DNA from: Chromatiales bacterium
GTDB lineage: Bacteria; Pseudomonadota; Gammaproteobacteria; Granulosicoccales; Granulosicoccaceae
Direction: 5' to 3'
NCBI GenBank assembly: GCA_020631335.1
Contig: JAHDHK010000003.1
Location: 1 to 56,632, forward strand
Length of the DNA: 56,632 nucleotides
Shown: positions 8,184 to 17,431 of the stretch, in pieces
Layout: each line of letters starts with the position of its first letter
Numbering within the stretch: the first letter of the stretch is position 1
Notes under the pieces: generated by a model
Database searches by the model: none
The model's input: only the letters and a program-made list of their open reading frames with translations
Told to the model about the DNA's origin: nothing
Position numbers and translations under genes: made by a program

Positions 8184-8828
8184 ATGGACTCTGGTTCCGC
8201 GTTGTGGTGGGCAGTCGCCGGCTCAGGCATCTACCACGGTATCAATCCGGGAATGGGCTGGCCGCTGGCGGTCTCTGCAGCGCTGATGAATGGACGGCGC
8301 CGCAGTTTGTTTGTGGCACTGGGTATGCTGGCAACCGGGCACCTTATTGCCATGCTCGCAATCCTGCTTCCGTTTTCGTTTATGACGGTGCTGGTGCAGT
8401 ACGAACGAGAGTTGCGTATTGGTGCGGGGTTACTGGTCGTGGCAATGGGTGTATATCTGCTGATCACGCGGCGTCATCCAAAAATACTTGCCCGCATTCA
8501 TCCCGCACGGTTGGTACTTTGGTCTTTTCTTGCCGCTATGGCTCATGGTGCCGGACTCATGCTGGTGCCTGTGTACCTGGGCATGTGCGCAATCGACGAT
8601 GCCGGCCACCTGGCTGCACAGTCGTTGATGCGCGGTAACATAATCAATGCATTCTCAGTGGCCATTGCACATACACTGGCCATGATTGTTGCCGGTGGTA
8701 TCCTTGCGATCGTGGTTTATCTGTGGCTCGGTGTGCGGTTTGTATCAAAGAGCTGGTTTAATCTTGATATTCTCTGGGCACTTAGTTTGATTGCTGTCGG
8801 GTTAACGGGCGTCTACACCAGCATATAG
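8184..8828 (+). CDS. Six-helix membrane protein linked to the SBP56 gene
   Basis: A 214-residue hydrophobic protein with about six membrane segments. The N-terminal GIYHGINPGMGWPLAVSAAL places a His and an Asn-Pro-Gly-Met-Gly motif in the first helix, and a second AAMAHGAGLMLVPVYL stretch starts the second half. This internal resemblance and the polar His suggest a small transporter of the LysE/NicO-like fold. That fold call is tentative. The gene starts 61 bases after the SBP56 homologue on the same strand, so metal or sulfur-metabolite handling for that enzyme is a reasonable guess. The overlapping 160-residue ORF at 8156 is a shadow. Confidence 0.7.
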   Translation: MDSGSALWWAVAGSGIYHGINPGMGWPLAVSAALMNGRRRSLFVALGMLATGHLIAMLAILLPFSFMTVLVQYERELRIGAGLLVVAMGVYLLITRRHPKILARIHPARLVLWSFLAAMAHGAGLMLVPVYLGMCAIDDAGHLAAQSLMRGNIINAFSVAIAHTLAMIVAGGILAIVVYLWLGVRFVSKSWFNLDILWALSLIAVGLTGVYTSI

Positions 8829-9082
8829 TCGAGGTTATATTACCGGAAGCTGTAACACGGTAGCGCAGCGATGATTACGCATATCCTGACGAGCAGCAAG
8901 TGAAGGCAGGCATCCACTGGTACCGGCCTGCAGCGCTTTACCGTTTATCTACAGTGCCCGTTGTGCGGCTATTGTAATTGACCCATGCAGTGCCGGATAA
9001 GCGCTTTCATCAGTCGCCACTGACCCGGCTATATACATCGATTATGAGTATTCACAACAATCACATAAGGCGGGGTAACTGA

Positions 9083-9703
9083 TTAGTATATTGTCTGCTT
9101 CAGTCGTTCGGGGTATTGCCGGTCGTAGGCCTCACCGTCGAAATCGGCTTTGATCGCCTTGATCATTGTGCCGGTGCTGGGCAATTCACTTCGGTCGATT
9201 CTTGCGTCCGGGTCCCACAACCGGGAACGCACCAGCGCCTTCTGACACTGAAAATAAATGCGATCAACACTAAATTCAATTATTGTCGCCGGCAGCTTGC
9301 CGTCAACAGCAAAAGACTCCTGCAGCGCTTCATCACGAATGATACTGGCATCACCATTTACTCTGAGCGTTTCCCCTACACCCGGTATCATAAACAGTAA
9401 AGATGCCCGCGAATCATCGATAAGGTTTTTCAGGGAATCGAGCCGATTGTTACCGCGCCTGTCAGGCAGTAACAAGGTTTTATTGTCCTGCACCCGCACA
9501 AACCCCGGGGCATCACCACGCGGTGAACAATCCAGCCCGCCGCTGCCTATAGTGGCAAGCACCACGAAAGGAGATTTTTCGATCATCTGCCTGTAATGAT
9601 CTGAAATGTAGTCCAGCTCTTTAGCCAGCGAGGTGATCGGAGACTCTCCATAATGCGCGGTGAGCTCCTCAAGAGAACTGATTACCTGCCTTGTTTTCGC
9701 CAT
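9083..9703 (-). CDS. Pyridoxamine 5'-phosphate oxidase-family FMN protein
   Basis: A 206-residue PPOX-fold flavoprotein. The split-barrel core is visible as SPFVVLATIGSGGLDCSPRGDAPG, then LLLPDRRGNNRLDSLKNL (phosphate-binding Arg/Asn region) and FMIPGVGETLRVNGDASI. This pattern is typical of the MSMEG_1061-like subgroup, usually annotated as FMN-binding reductases of unknown substrate. The C-terminus (KALVRSRLWDP) also fits that subgroup. The gene is monocistronic. The roughly 250 bases between it and the membrane-protein gene show no feature I can name. Confidence 0.85.
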   Translation of the reverse strand: MAKTRQVISSLEELTAHYGESPITSLAKELDYISDHYRQMIEKSPFVVLATIGSGGLDCSPRGDAPGFVRVQDNKTLLLPDRRGNNRLDSLKNLIDDSRASLLFMIPGVGETLRVNGDASIIRDEALQESFAVDGKLPATIIEFSVDRIYFQCQKALVRSRLWDPDARIDRSELPSTGTMIKAIKADFDGEAYDRQYPERLKQTIY

Positions 9704-9803
9704 GGTACTTTCCGCAACTGTGGGTCAATGCAGCTTAGCGCAATCTGCGGAACAAATCCCCTCACGCCGCAGTCGAATTAATGATTACTCTGCGGTCTGA
9801 ACT

Positions 9804-10622
9804 ATGGCAAACGGCGCGACACAATTTATCGGCAATTCTCTGGCGAAGTATCTAACCAAAACCGTCAGCAGCTACCAGCCGTTTTCAGTGCATCACCACA
9901 CGACGCTTGCCGCAGTGATGCAACCGGGTGATGTGCTACTGGTAGAGGGTGATCATCGCATTAGCACCGCCATTAAGTATCTGACGCAATCCACCTGGTC
10001 GCATGCTGCTCTTTATATCGGGACACAACGACATAGTGAAAGCAAAAAGCCGGTACAAGGTAAAAAGGATGAAGCGCTGTTGATTGAGGCCGATCTTGAA
10101 AACGGTGTAATCGCAGTGCCACTATCTAAATATACGAATTACAACATCCGTATTTGCAGGCCTTGCCAGCTGACAGCAGAAGACGCCGCCAGCGTGTGCG
10201 ACTACATGATCGACGGCATGGGTATGCAATATGACCTGAAAAACATTATCGACCTCGCCCGCTACCTGCTGCCACAGCCCCCGGTACCCGCACGCTGGCG
10301 ACGACGCATGCTGGCACTGGGAAGTGGAGATCCGACCCGTGCCGTGTGCTCGACGCTGATTGCAAAAGCCTTTCAATCGATCAGGTACCCGATACTCCCC
10401 AGCAAGATCTGCTGTAACCCGAAAAGCACGCTCGAACGTGAGATCATGCACATCCGCCACCATAGCCTGTTTACACCGCGGGACTTTGATGTATCACCCT
10501 ACTTCGACATCATAAAACCTGAGCTGAGTAATGGCTTTGACTACAAGTCACTCAACTGGCATGAGCACACAGCGTCGTTTTTAGAAACCGGACAGCTCGA
10601 CCCTCAGGGCAGCTGTGAATAA
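9804..10622 (+). CDS. YiiX/YebB-like permuted NlpC/P60 (C92) peptidase
   Basis: A 272-residue protein with the permuted papain-fold layout of the YiiX/LRAT group. The segment MQPGDVLLVEGDHRISTAIKY is followed by STWSHAALYIG, carrying the catalytic His, and the nucleophile Cys lies much later in RAVCSTLIAKAF. The acid residue is probably in LIEADLENGVIAVPL. Family members are cysteine hydrolases or acyltransferases acting on peptides or lipids; the substrate is unknown. No signal peptide is evident, although residues 1-35 could be amphipathic. Divergent from the PPOX gene by 100 bases and convergent with the lyase gene downstream. Confidence 0.75.
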   Translation: MANGATQFIGNSLAKYLTKTVSSYQPFSVHHHTTLAAVMQPGDVLLVEGDHRISTAIKYLTQSTWSHAALYIGTQRHSESKKPVQGKKDEALLIEADLENGVIAVPLSKYTNYNIRICRPCQLTAEDAASVCDYMIDGMGMQYDLKNIIDLARYLLPQPPVPARWRRRMLALGSGDPTRAVCSTLIAKAFQSIRYPILPSKICCNPKSTLEREIMHIRHHSLFTPRDFDVSPYFDIIKPELSNGFDYKSLNWHEHTASFLETGQLDPQGSCE

Positions 10623-10633
10623 GCCGGGTAGCG

Positions 10634-11662
10634 TTATTCAACAGGCGGCTGGTACCCGAACGCATCCTGGTAGGCAAACAGTGCGGGCTGCCCGCCGGTG
10701 TGCCACATCAGCACATGCTTACCCTGCAGCTGATCAGCTTCCTGAAAAACTGCGCTCATGGTTTTACCGGAATACACAGGATCGATAAACAGGCCTTCGC
10801 GTCGGGCGGTCTTTTCTATCACTTCCCGGGCAGACTCGCTCATTATCCCGTAACCGGGTGCGAGCGCGATATCGGTGAGTTCAATACAGGAAGATGGCAC
10901 AGGCCCGATCAGCATTTCACCCAGCTCGTTCAAACGCGTTACCACTCTTTTGTGCTGTAAAGATTTTGATCGACGCACGCAAACACCACGCACCGGTATG
11001 TCTATACCGAGCATGCGCAGCCCGTACAACACACCTATGTGTGTCAGCGCGCTGCCGGATGGAATGTAAATGACATCGACCCGATCCATCGTTTGCAGCT
11101 GATCGGCAATTTCCATTGCAGCAGACACATACCCCAGCGCACCGAGTGGCGGGTGCTGCATACCAAGGTGAACCACATACGGACAGGCACCGCTTTGCAG
11201 TAACCTGCCAGCCAGATCATCAAGCGCCGCATCTGCACCGCTTTCGTCTTCTCCAACGCCATAATGATGCACGCTTGCACCCAACAGCCTGTTCAACAAT
11301 ACGTTGCCACTGCTGCGGTAATGCTCACTGTCCGTCGCCACGCGATCTTCCAGCTGAACATGGCAGGCCATCCCGAGTTTTGCCGCCATCGCTGCAGTTG
11401 TACGGACAAAATTCGACTGTACGGCACCGGTGATCAACACAGTATCGGCGTGTTGCTCACAAGCCTGTCCCAGATAAAACTCCAGCTGTCGGACTTTGTT
11501 ACCCCCAAAACCGATGCCGGTACAGTCATCACGCTTGATCGACAGCCTGAGACCCAGGTCGGATGACAGATTATTCAAAGACTCTACCGGCGTGGGTGCA
11601 TGAGTCATACGCACGCGTGGAAAACGATCCAGCGCTTTTGAGAGTGAAGCTTTTCCGGTCAT
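10634..11662 (-). CDS. PLP-dependent D-cysteine desulfhydrase / ACC-deaminase family lyase
   Basis: A 342-residue fold-type II PLP enzyme. The Schiff-base Lys lies in GIGFGGNKVRQLEF, preceded by SIKRDDCTG, a signature of the D-cysteine desulfhydrase/ACC deaminase/L-cysteate sulfo-lyase family. The substrate-binding QSNHxR motif of many relatives reads QSNFVRT here, and the phosphate-binding loop appears as PSGSALTHIG. The C-terminal MWHTGGQPALFAY is also diagnostic. D-cysteine, L-cysteate and related amino acids are possible substrates and the sequence does not decide. It is convergent with the YiiX-like gene, with only 11 bases between stops. Confidence 0.85.
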   Translation of the reverse strand: MTGKASLSKALDRFPRVRMTHAPTPVESLNNLSSDLGLRLSIKRDDCTGIGFGGNKVRQLEFYLGQACEQHADTVLITGAVQSNFVRTTAAMAAKLGMACHVQLEDRVATDSEHYRSSGNVLLNRLLGASVHHYGVGEDESGADAALDDLAGRLLQSGACPYVVHLGMQHPPLGALGYVSAAMEIADQLQTMDRVDVIYIPSGSALTHIGVLYGLRMLGIDIPVRGVCVRRSKSLQHKRVVTRLNELGEMLIGPVPSSCIELTDIALAPGYGIMSESAREVIEKTARREGLFIDPVYSGKTMSAVFQEADQLQGKHVLMWHTGGQPALFAYQDAFGYQPPVE

Positions 11663-11930
11663 TGGCAGTGATCTGATTGACGTTGATTCTATGGTAACGC
11701 GGGTATGAACAGCACGCCTGACTGATCGGGACAGATTGTCTCAAAACACGATCGCACTTTGGTAAACGACGGCTCACCTGACCGTTCAAACCCATTGTTT
11801 TATCTAATAAGTCTCATTTCCGTGATGCCAGAATCAGCGTACATGCCCGTGAGCACACTACTTGCTGCCGCCCATTTGATTAAGTCACATACATATGCCA
11901 CAACCCATCCATGAGGGTTCCAGAACGACT

Positions 11931-13253
11931 ATGTCTGATCTCATAAAGCGCTACGGCGTCATGCCCGCGGCGGCGCTACTATGTGTCACCAGCGGATGCG
12001 CTACTGTCGATACAGCGTTCGACAAGGACTACATCGACTATACAACCGGCAAGGTCGAATACAACGACATCGAGCCGGCACTCGGCGCAGCCATACCCGC
12101 CCCCAACAGAATCAAACCCGGTCTCTATGCATCAGCAGGCCTGGGGGTAAGCTACCTGACACCGGAAACCGGCAATGCACCGGGTGTGGACGTGAATGAG
12201 CCCACGGTACCCGGCGGGCAGGTCACGCTTGGACTCGATCTCAACAAACATCTTTCACTCGAAATGCACTCAGCCGACCTTGGCAGTGCAGGCCTCAGCC
12301 CGGCAGGTCGAGTGAACTATCATGCCAACGGTGCCAGTGCGCTGTATTACGCTGGCAAAAGTCGCCACCAGAAGGGACGACGCGGACTCAGTGCCTTTGG
12401 CAGACTCGGCGTTGCCTCGATGGAAAACAGCCCCGTCGGCCCGGTGAACTATTCCGGACCGGAAGAGCTCGGGCCGCTGTATGGCGGCGGCCTCGAATAC
12501 AACACGCGATCAGGGCTGGGTATGCGTGCAGAACTGATCAGTTTCGACACCGATGCGCAGTATGCACAGCTTGGTCTGATGTATCGCCTCGGGCAACGCA
12601 AGCCGGCTGATTTCGAAATCCTTGAAGTGGTTGAAGCACCGGTGGTCGTGCCCCCCGTCGAACCTGCCATTGTCGAGCAAACCGTCGCTGAGCCCATAAC
12701 CGAGCAACCGGTTCTGAGCGATAGTCGTTTAATGCCACCGGAGGAATCTGAAGCAACACAAGATGCCGCTGAAAGTATCCTTCCGGTGCCCATGATGGCC
12801 GCCGCGTCTCTGCCGAAAGATACCGACCGCGATGGCGTGCTCGATCGTTCGGACGAGTGCCCGGGCACCTTTCGCAACAGTACAGTTGACCGCAACGGCT
12901 GCGCAATTTTCGCAGGCTCAATTGAAGGAATTACATTCAAAACCGCTTCTGCAGAGCTGACTGATTCCGCTGTCGATATACTGGATGATGCCAGCAGAAC
13001 CCTGCGCAGCTACCCTCGAACCCACCTGACTATCAAAGCACACACCGATAATCAGGGTGACTCGAACAAGAACCAGATGCTGTCGGAACGTCGGGCAAAA
13101 ACAGTGGTCGATTTTCTCGCACGCCGCGGATTCCCATATGCCCGCATGACCGCAAAAGCTTATGGAGAGCGCAGTCCACTGGAAAGCAACGACACCGCAC
13201 AGGGTCGAGCGAAAAACCGGCGAGTGGAGATTTTTGCATCCAACCCGCGGTAA
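11931..13253 (+). CDS. OmpA-family outer-membrane lipoprotein with TSP3-like repeat
   Basis: The track ORF starts at 11895, but the ATG at 11931 gives MSDLIKRYGVMPAAALLCVTSGCATVD, a lipoprotein signal with lipobox VTSGC, so that start is chosen. The mature protein has an N-terminal beta-rich domain of about 180 residues with features of an OmpA/OprF-like 8-stranded barrel. A Pro/Val/Glu-rich linker follows, then one calcium-binding thrombospondin type-3-like repeat (DTDRDGVLDRSDECPGT), and a C-terminal OmpA peptidoglycan-binding domain (TIKAHTDNQGDSNKNQMLS ... GRAKNRRVEIF). It should tether the outer membrane to peptidoglycan. A barrel and a lipobox in one protein is slightly unusual. Monocistronic. 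Confidence 0.85.
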   Translation: MSDLIKRYGVMPAAALLCVTSGCATVDTAFDKDYIDYTTGKVEYNDIEPALGAAIPAPNRIKPGLYASAGLGVSYLTPETGNAPGVDVNEPTVPGGQVTLGLDLNKHLSLEMHSADLGSAGLSPAGRVNYHANGASALYYAGKSRHQKGRRGLSAFGRLGVASMENSPVGPVNYSGPEELGPLYGGGLEYNTRSGLGMRAELISFDTDAQYAQLGLMYRLGQRKPADFEILEVVEAPVVVPPVEPAIVEQTVAEPITEQPVLSDSRLMPPEESEATQDAAESILPVPMMAAASLPKDTDRDGVLDRSDECPGTFRNSTVDRNGCAIFAGSIEGITFKTASAELTDSAVDILDDASRTLRSYPRTHLTIKAHTDNQGDSNKNQMLSERRAKTVVDFLARRGFPYARMTAKAYGERSPLESNDTAQGRAKNRRVEIFASNPR

Positions 13254-13284
13254 GCGAAAAATCCAGACTGCAGGATATCCCGGT

Positions 13285-13306
13285 GGGTGGCTGCGCTCAG
13301 CCGCCC
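13285..13306 (+). terminator. Hairpin after the OmpA gene
   Basis: GGGTGGCTG / CAGCCGCCC forms a 9-bp stem (one G-T pair) with a CGCT loop, 32 bases after the OmpA stop codon. There is no following T-run, so it would be a stabilising hairpin or a weak terminator. The rest of the 13254-13575 gap holds nothing recognisable; it must contain the promoter of the ynjB-type gene at 13576. I checked for a thiamine riboswitch there, because this transporter family resembles thiamine importers, and saw no THI-box sequence. Confidence 0.4.
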
Positions 13307-13575
13307 GCTGTTAAACCCCCTCACCTCTAAACCCGGCGCTGTTGTCATCCCTCGACAGCCCGCTCATGTCCACCTCTGGTGCCTATACAACGACGGACAA
13401 TGATCGAATTGCGTCCGTTATCTGCCAGCGGGCTTTGCACTTGTAACTTTTTGCGTTTCAGACTGTCAGTACCCCTGTTGATTTCTATCCACGCCATGAA
13501 AGCGGCATCTGCTAGAATTTCGCCGCCGGCATGTACCGGGAATCAAAAAACCACCTCGACGACTGCTGAAACATA

Positions 13576-14787
13576 ATGAAACGAACATCCAGATACCTCT
13601 GCCGCCTGCTTGCACCATTGACCGCAGCGATCACTATCAGCAGTGCTACTGTAGCCGCAGAGATCGACCAGGCCTGGGACGAAACGTTAAAAGAAGCCAG
13701 TGGCCAGACGGTGTATTTTAACGCCTGGGGTGGCAGCGACAGAATCAATGGCTATCTGTCGTGGGCAGCGGAACATCTGAAAAACGATTATGACGTTACC
13801 CTTGAACACGTGAAAATCGGCGATATTGCAGAGGTAGTCAGTCAACTCGAAGCAGCCAAAGCGGTTGGCAGAAATGACGAAGGCAATGTCGATTTAATGT
13901 GGGTAAATGGCGAGAACTTCGCCAATATGAAAAATAACGGACTCACCTGGGGGGCATTTGCGACCACACTGCCCAATGCCGCCAAGCTGCAGGACTCAGC
14001 ATCATTAACAATGGATTTCTCGGTACCGGTTGACGGGCTTGAGTCACCCTGGGGCGGCGCTCAGCTAGTGTTTATCTACGACACCCAGGCAACCGGAAAC
14101 CCACCGGCATCAGCCGCAGAATTGCTGCAGTTTGTAAAAGACGGGGGTCGCTTTGCCTACCCTGCTCCTCCGGTCTTCCATGGAACCACCATGGTCAAGC
14201 AACTGCTCCATGAACTAACCGACAGCAAAGAGGCGTTGTCAGCCCCGGTTGATCAGGCGGATTTCGACGCTGTGACTGCACCGCTATGGGCTTATCTGGA
14301 CGAGTTGCATCCATTGCTGTGGGGCAAAGGAAAATCGTGGCCGGCCAGTGCAGAAAACACCCGGCAAATGGTGGACGACGGCGAACTCGATATTTCTATC
14401 TCATTCAACCCGAATGAAGCCAGTGCCGCGGTCAGAGCCGGCCAGTTGCCGGAGTCCGTTCGCACTTACACGTTCACGCAGGGCACGATTGGCAACACGC
14501 ACTTTGTGACGATACCGTTCAATGCCAAAGCCAAAGCCGGTGCAATGGTCGTAGCGAATTTTTTCCTGTCGGCCGAGGCTCAGGCACGCAAAGCTGACCC
14601 GCAGTACTGGGGCGACCCGACCGTTCTGGACATCTCCACACTCGACGCCGAATCAAAAGCATTGTTCGCGGCTATCGATCTGGGCCCATGGGCACTGCCT
14701 ATCGGGTCAGGTAAAACCCTTCCGGAACCACATGCTTCATGGGCAGAGGCATTAGAAAAGGCGTGGCTGACCCGCTACGGGAATTAA
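13576..14787 (+). CDS. ynjB: YnjB-type ABC transporter substrate-binding protein
   Basis: A 403-residue secreted binding protein. The N-terminus MKRTSRYLCRLLAPLTAAITISSATVAAE is a Sec signal with cleavage near AAE. The mature part begins with the strand QTVYFNAWGGSDRINGYLSW, typical of YnjB and related to thiamine/iron/polyamine-binding cluster proteins, and continues with NVDLMWVNGENFANMK and DISISFNPNEASAAVRAG. The ligand is unknown even in E. coli. It heads the ynjB-ynjC-ynjD order seen in enterobacteria, which is the main evidence for the name. The permease starts 150 bases downstream. Confidence 0.88.
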   Translation: MKRTSRYLCRLLAPLTAAITISSATVAAEIDQAWDETLKEASGQTVYFNAWGGSDRINGYLSWAAEHLKNDYDVTLEHVKIGDIAEVVSQLEAAKAVGRNDEGNVDLMWVNGENFANMKNNGLTWGAFATTLPNAAKLQDSASLTMDFSVPVDGLESPWGGAQLVFIYDTQATGNPPASAAELLQFVKDGGRFAYPAPPVFHGTTMVKQLLHELTDSKEALSAPVDQADFDAVTAPLWAYLDELHPLLWGKGKSWPASAENTRQMVDDGELDISISFNPNEASAAVRAGQLPESVRTYTFTQGTIGNTHFVTIPFNAKAKAGAMVVANFFLSAEAQARKADPQYWGDPTVLDISTLDAESKALFAAIDLGPWALPIGSGKTLPEPHASWAEALEKAWLTRYGN

Positions 14788-14937
14788 CAACAGCGCCACT
14801 GCCCCACTGATGCTCTTGAGAATCCACCGATCACAGGGCGCAACGCATGTTGCCCGCCCTGGTCCGGCTTCGCGTACGCCAACCAACATCAACCGAATCA
14901 GCATCTCTGCATCGCACTATTCCAAGCGACAGTTGTA

Positions 14938-16575
14938 ATGTTCCGCCTGACCGCCACTGCGATTGCGCTCGCCTTCTTTCTGCCGCTGGTCGTCGGTATT
15001 GCCGGCAGTGTTGTACCTGCGTTCGGGCTCATGCCCTCAATCGCACAGGGCAACGGGTTTGAACAACTGTTTAACGACCCGCGTTTTCTGCCATCGATCT
15101 GGTTGTCGTTAAAAACCGGGATCACCGCAACAGTAATCGCATTACTGGTCACTATCGCCACACTCGTGTGTGCACACGGCACACGGCTGTGGCGATTTCT
15201 GATTGCGTGCCTTCCTCCGTTGCTGGCAGTACCGCATGCCGCACTGGCGGTCGGACTGATTTTTCTGATTGCCCCCAGTGGCTGGCTGGTGCGGCTGATT
15301 TCACCCGAACTCACCGGCTGGAGCCGCCCGCCAACCGCATGGGTGGTACCGGACAGCGGAGGCTGGTCACTGATTCTCGGGCTCGTCATTAAAGAGACAC
15401 CGTTTCTGTTACTCACCGCAGCAGCGCAACTTTCGACGTTAAAAGTAGACGCTGCACTGCGTATAGGACGTACGCTCGGCTATGCGCCTGCACGCTGCTG
15501 GAGTCGACTTATCCTGCCACGCCTCTATCCGCGCATCAGACTGACGCTGCTTATTGTGCTGGCTTTCAACCTGAGTGTTGTTGATGTTGCCATTTTACTG
15601 GGGCCGGGTAATCCGCCGACATTTTCTGTGTTTTTATTGTCAATCGTGAACGACCCCGGTTCCCGCGCGGTTGCCTCTGCCGGTGCCCTGCTGCTGGCCG
15701 CCGGTGTTGCCGCTGTTTATTGTGTGGTTTTTCTGTTGGAAAAAACGATATCTGCCATAGCGCACGCCCGACGCGAAAGCGGGCAACGTGGCAAGGCAAT
15801 GCAAAGCCTGCGTACATTCGGACAGTCACTGATTGCCGGCATTCAGATCATCAGCATTGCATCACTTATCCTTTTGCTGCTGTGGAGTTTTACCCGCCGC
15901 TGGCGATTTCCAAACACTCTGCCCACCGAGTGGACGTTAAACCACTGGACCAGTCGTTCGGTAGAATTTGCATCACCGTTGTTTACCACGCTGAGTATTG
16001 CGTTGATGACACTGGTGCTTGCTCTGGTTGCCGCCATCGCGTGGCTGGAATGTGAACGTCGCGGCACCGTCCCGCAAATCGACTGGTTGTGGTACGTGCC
16101 GCTGCTGATTCCACAGGTCACTCTGTTATTCGGCTGGCAGGCGGTTGCTCTGTTAACCGGTGCTGACGGCAAGTGGCTGACAGTGGTTTATTCACACTGG
16201 GTTTATGCATTACCGTATGTCGTGTTGCTGTTGGCCGTGGCATGGCGGGAACTTGATCCCAACTGGAACAACGCCGCCGCAGTACTTGGCGCAGGTTACT
16301 GGCGCACCTTGTTCAGAGTGCGAATACCATTGCTGATCAAGCCTGTCAGTCAGGCAGCAGCGGTGGCGCTGGCAGTCAGCGTGGCGCAATACCTGCCGAC
16401 CTTATTGCTCGGAGCCGGCCGTCATCAGACACTTGCCATCGAACTGGTGACCAGCTTCTCCGGTGTCGACAGGCGTATTATTGCTACACTTGCCACCATG
16501 CAGAGCCTGTTGCCGCTACTCGCATTTTGCGCTGCTCTCTGGCTTCCCAGACTTGTCCATAAACAACGCACATGA
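14938..16575 (+). CDS. ynjC: YnjC-type double ABC permease
   Basis: A 545-residue inner-membrane permease with two tandem BPD_transp_1 modules of about 270 residues and 12 or so helices in total. Coupling loops are visible in both halves (GRTLGYAPARCWSRLILPRLYP and AAVLGAGYWRTLFRVRIPLL), each an EAA-like motif contacting the ATPase. This fused architecture matches YnjC and iron/thiamine-type permeases. The ATG at 14938 gives a reasonable first helix (ATAIALAFFLPLVVGIAG), though its Shine-Dalgarno is poor and the 150-base gap before it is long for an operon. The stop overlaps the start of the ATPase by 4 bases (ATGA), indicating translational coupling. Confidence 0.88.
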   Translation: MFRLTATAIALAFFLPLVVGIAGSVVPAFGLMPSIAQGNGFEQLFNDPRFLPSIWLSLKTGITATVIALLVTIATLVCAHGTRLWRFLIACLPPLLAVPHAALAVGLIFLIAPSGWLVRLISPELTGWSRPPTAWVVPDSGGWSLILGLVIKETPFLLLTAAAQLSTLKVDAALRIGRTLGYAPARCWSRLILPRLYPRIRLTLLIVLAFNLSVVDVAILLGPGNPPTFSVFLLSIVNDPGSRAVASAGALLLAAGVAAVYCVVFLLEKTISAIAHARRESGQRGKAMQSLRTFGQSLIAGIQIISIASLILLLLWSFTRRWRFPNTLPTEWTLNHWTSRSVEFASPLFTTLSIALMTLVLALVAAIAWLECERRGTVPQIDWLWYVPLLIPQVTLLFGWQAVALLTGADGKWLTVVYSHWVYALPYVVLLLAVAWRELDPNWNNAAAVLGAGYWRTLFRVRIPLLIKPVSQAAAVALAVSVAQYLPTLLLGAGRHQTLAIELVTSFSGVDRRIIATLATMQSLLPLLAFCAALWLPRLVHKQRT

Positions 16576-17258
16576 ATAACCTTACCGTCGAGTCTCTACA
16601 GTTAACGCTTCCGGACGGCAGCAGGTTGTGTCAGGACTTGTCGTTCAGCATTGAGCCCGGTCGCGTACTCGCGCTGATGGGGCCAAGCGGAAGTGGCAAG
16701 TCGACTATTTTGAGCTGGATCACCGGCACAATAGACCCGCATATCAAAGCCAGTGGCGAAGTCTGGCTGGGTAAAACCCGGCTGACCGATTTACCGGCTG
16801 AGAAGCGCAACCTGGGTCTGATGCTGCAACAGGATTATCTTTTTCCACACATGTCCGTCGGTGAAAATTTAAAGTTCGGTCTGCGTGGCGGCTCTAAAAA
16901 ACAACGCGAGCAAACTGTCGAACAAAGCCTTGAACAAGCCGGCCTTGGAGGTATGGCCGGACGTGATCCGGGCACACTGAGCGGTGGTCAACGGGCGCGT
17001 GTCAGCCTGCTGCGTACGCTGTTGTCAGAACCGAATGCACTGTTGCTCGATGAGCCATTCTCCCGATTAGACGTCAACCTGCGTGAACAGATCCGAAAAT
17101 TCACCTGGGAGCGTGCAAAGCATCTGCCGACGCTGCTGGTTACACACGATATTGCCGATATTCCTGCGCATGCTACACGTGTAGACCTCGCGCACAGTAC
17201 CCCGGCGCAACAGCAGGTACAGCCTGAGACTATGCACATTGAGCAAGCCGGACACTAA
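16572..17258 (+). CDS. ynjD: YnjD-type ABC transporter ATP-binding protein
   Basis: A 228-residue ATPase with all the nucleotide-binding motifs: Walker A GPSGSGKST near residue 37, Q-loop LQQDYLFPH, ABC signature LSGGQRARVSLLRTL, Walker B ALLLDEPFSRLD and the switch His in LLVTHDIAD. It powers uptake with the upstream binding protein and permease. The 4-base overlap with the permease supports one operon. Length agrees with E. coli YnjD. In E. coli a rhodanese (ynjE) follows before ynjF; here ynjE is absent and about 170 bases separate this gene from ynjF. Confidence 0.92.
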   Translation: MNNLTVESLQLTLPDGSRLCQDLSFSIEPGRVLALMGPSGSGKSTILSWITGTIDPHIKASGEVWLGKTRLTDLPAEKRNLGLMLQQDYLFPHMSVGENLKFGLRGGSKKQREQTVEQSLEQAGLGGMAGRDPGTLSGGQRARVSLLRTLLSEPNALLLDEPFSRLDVNLREQIRKFTWERAKHLPTLLVTHDIADIPAHATRVDLAHSTPAQQQVQPETMHIEQAGH

Positions 17259-17431
17259 CCACGCGTTCAATGCCCAATGAGCAACCACGACGCAAGCCAC
17301 TGCATTCCAATGCTACCAACATTTACTGATTGGCGATAAGCACACAGCAATGCAACTTACGAATGTCAGCACGAATGCCGTAGTTCACAGGGACGTTGTT
17401 AACACCCCCTGCTGCAACGGTGACTATCTCC

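Noticed and set aside
8156-8638. 160-residue plus-strand ORF with many Cys and Arg
   Set aside because: It is a shadow of the membrane-protein gene 8184..8828, whose frame encodes clear helices.
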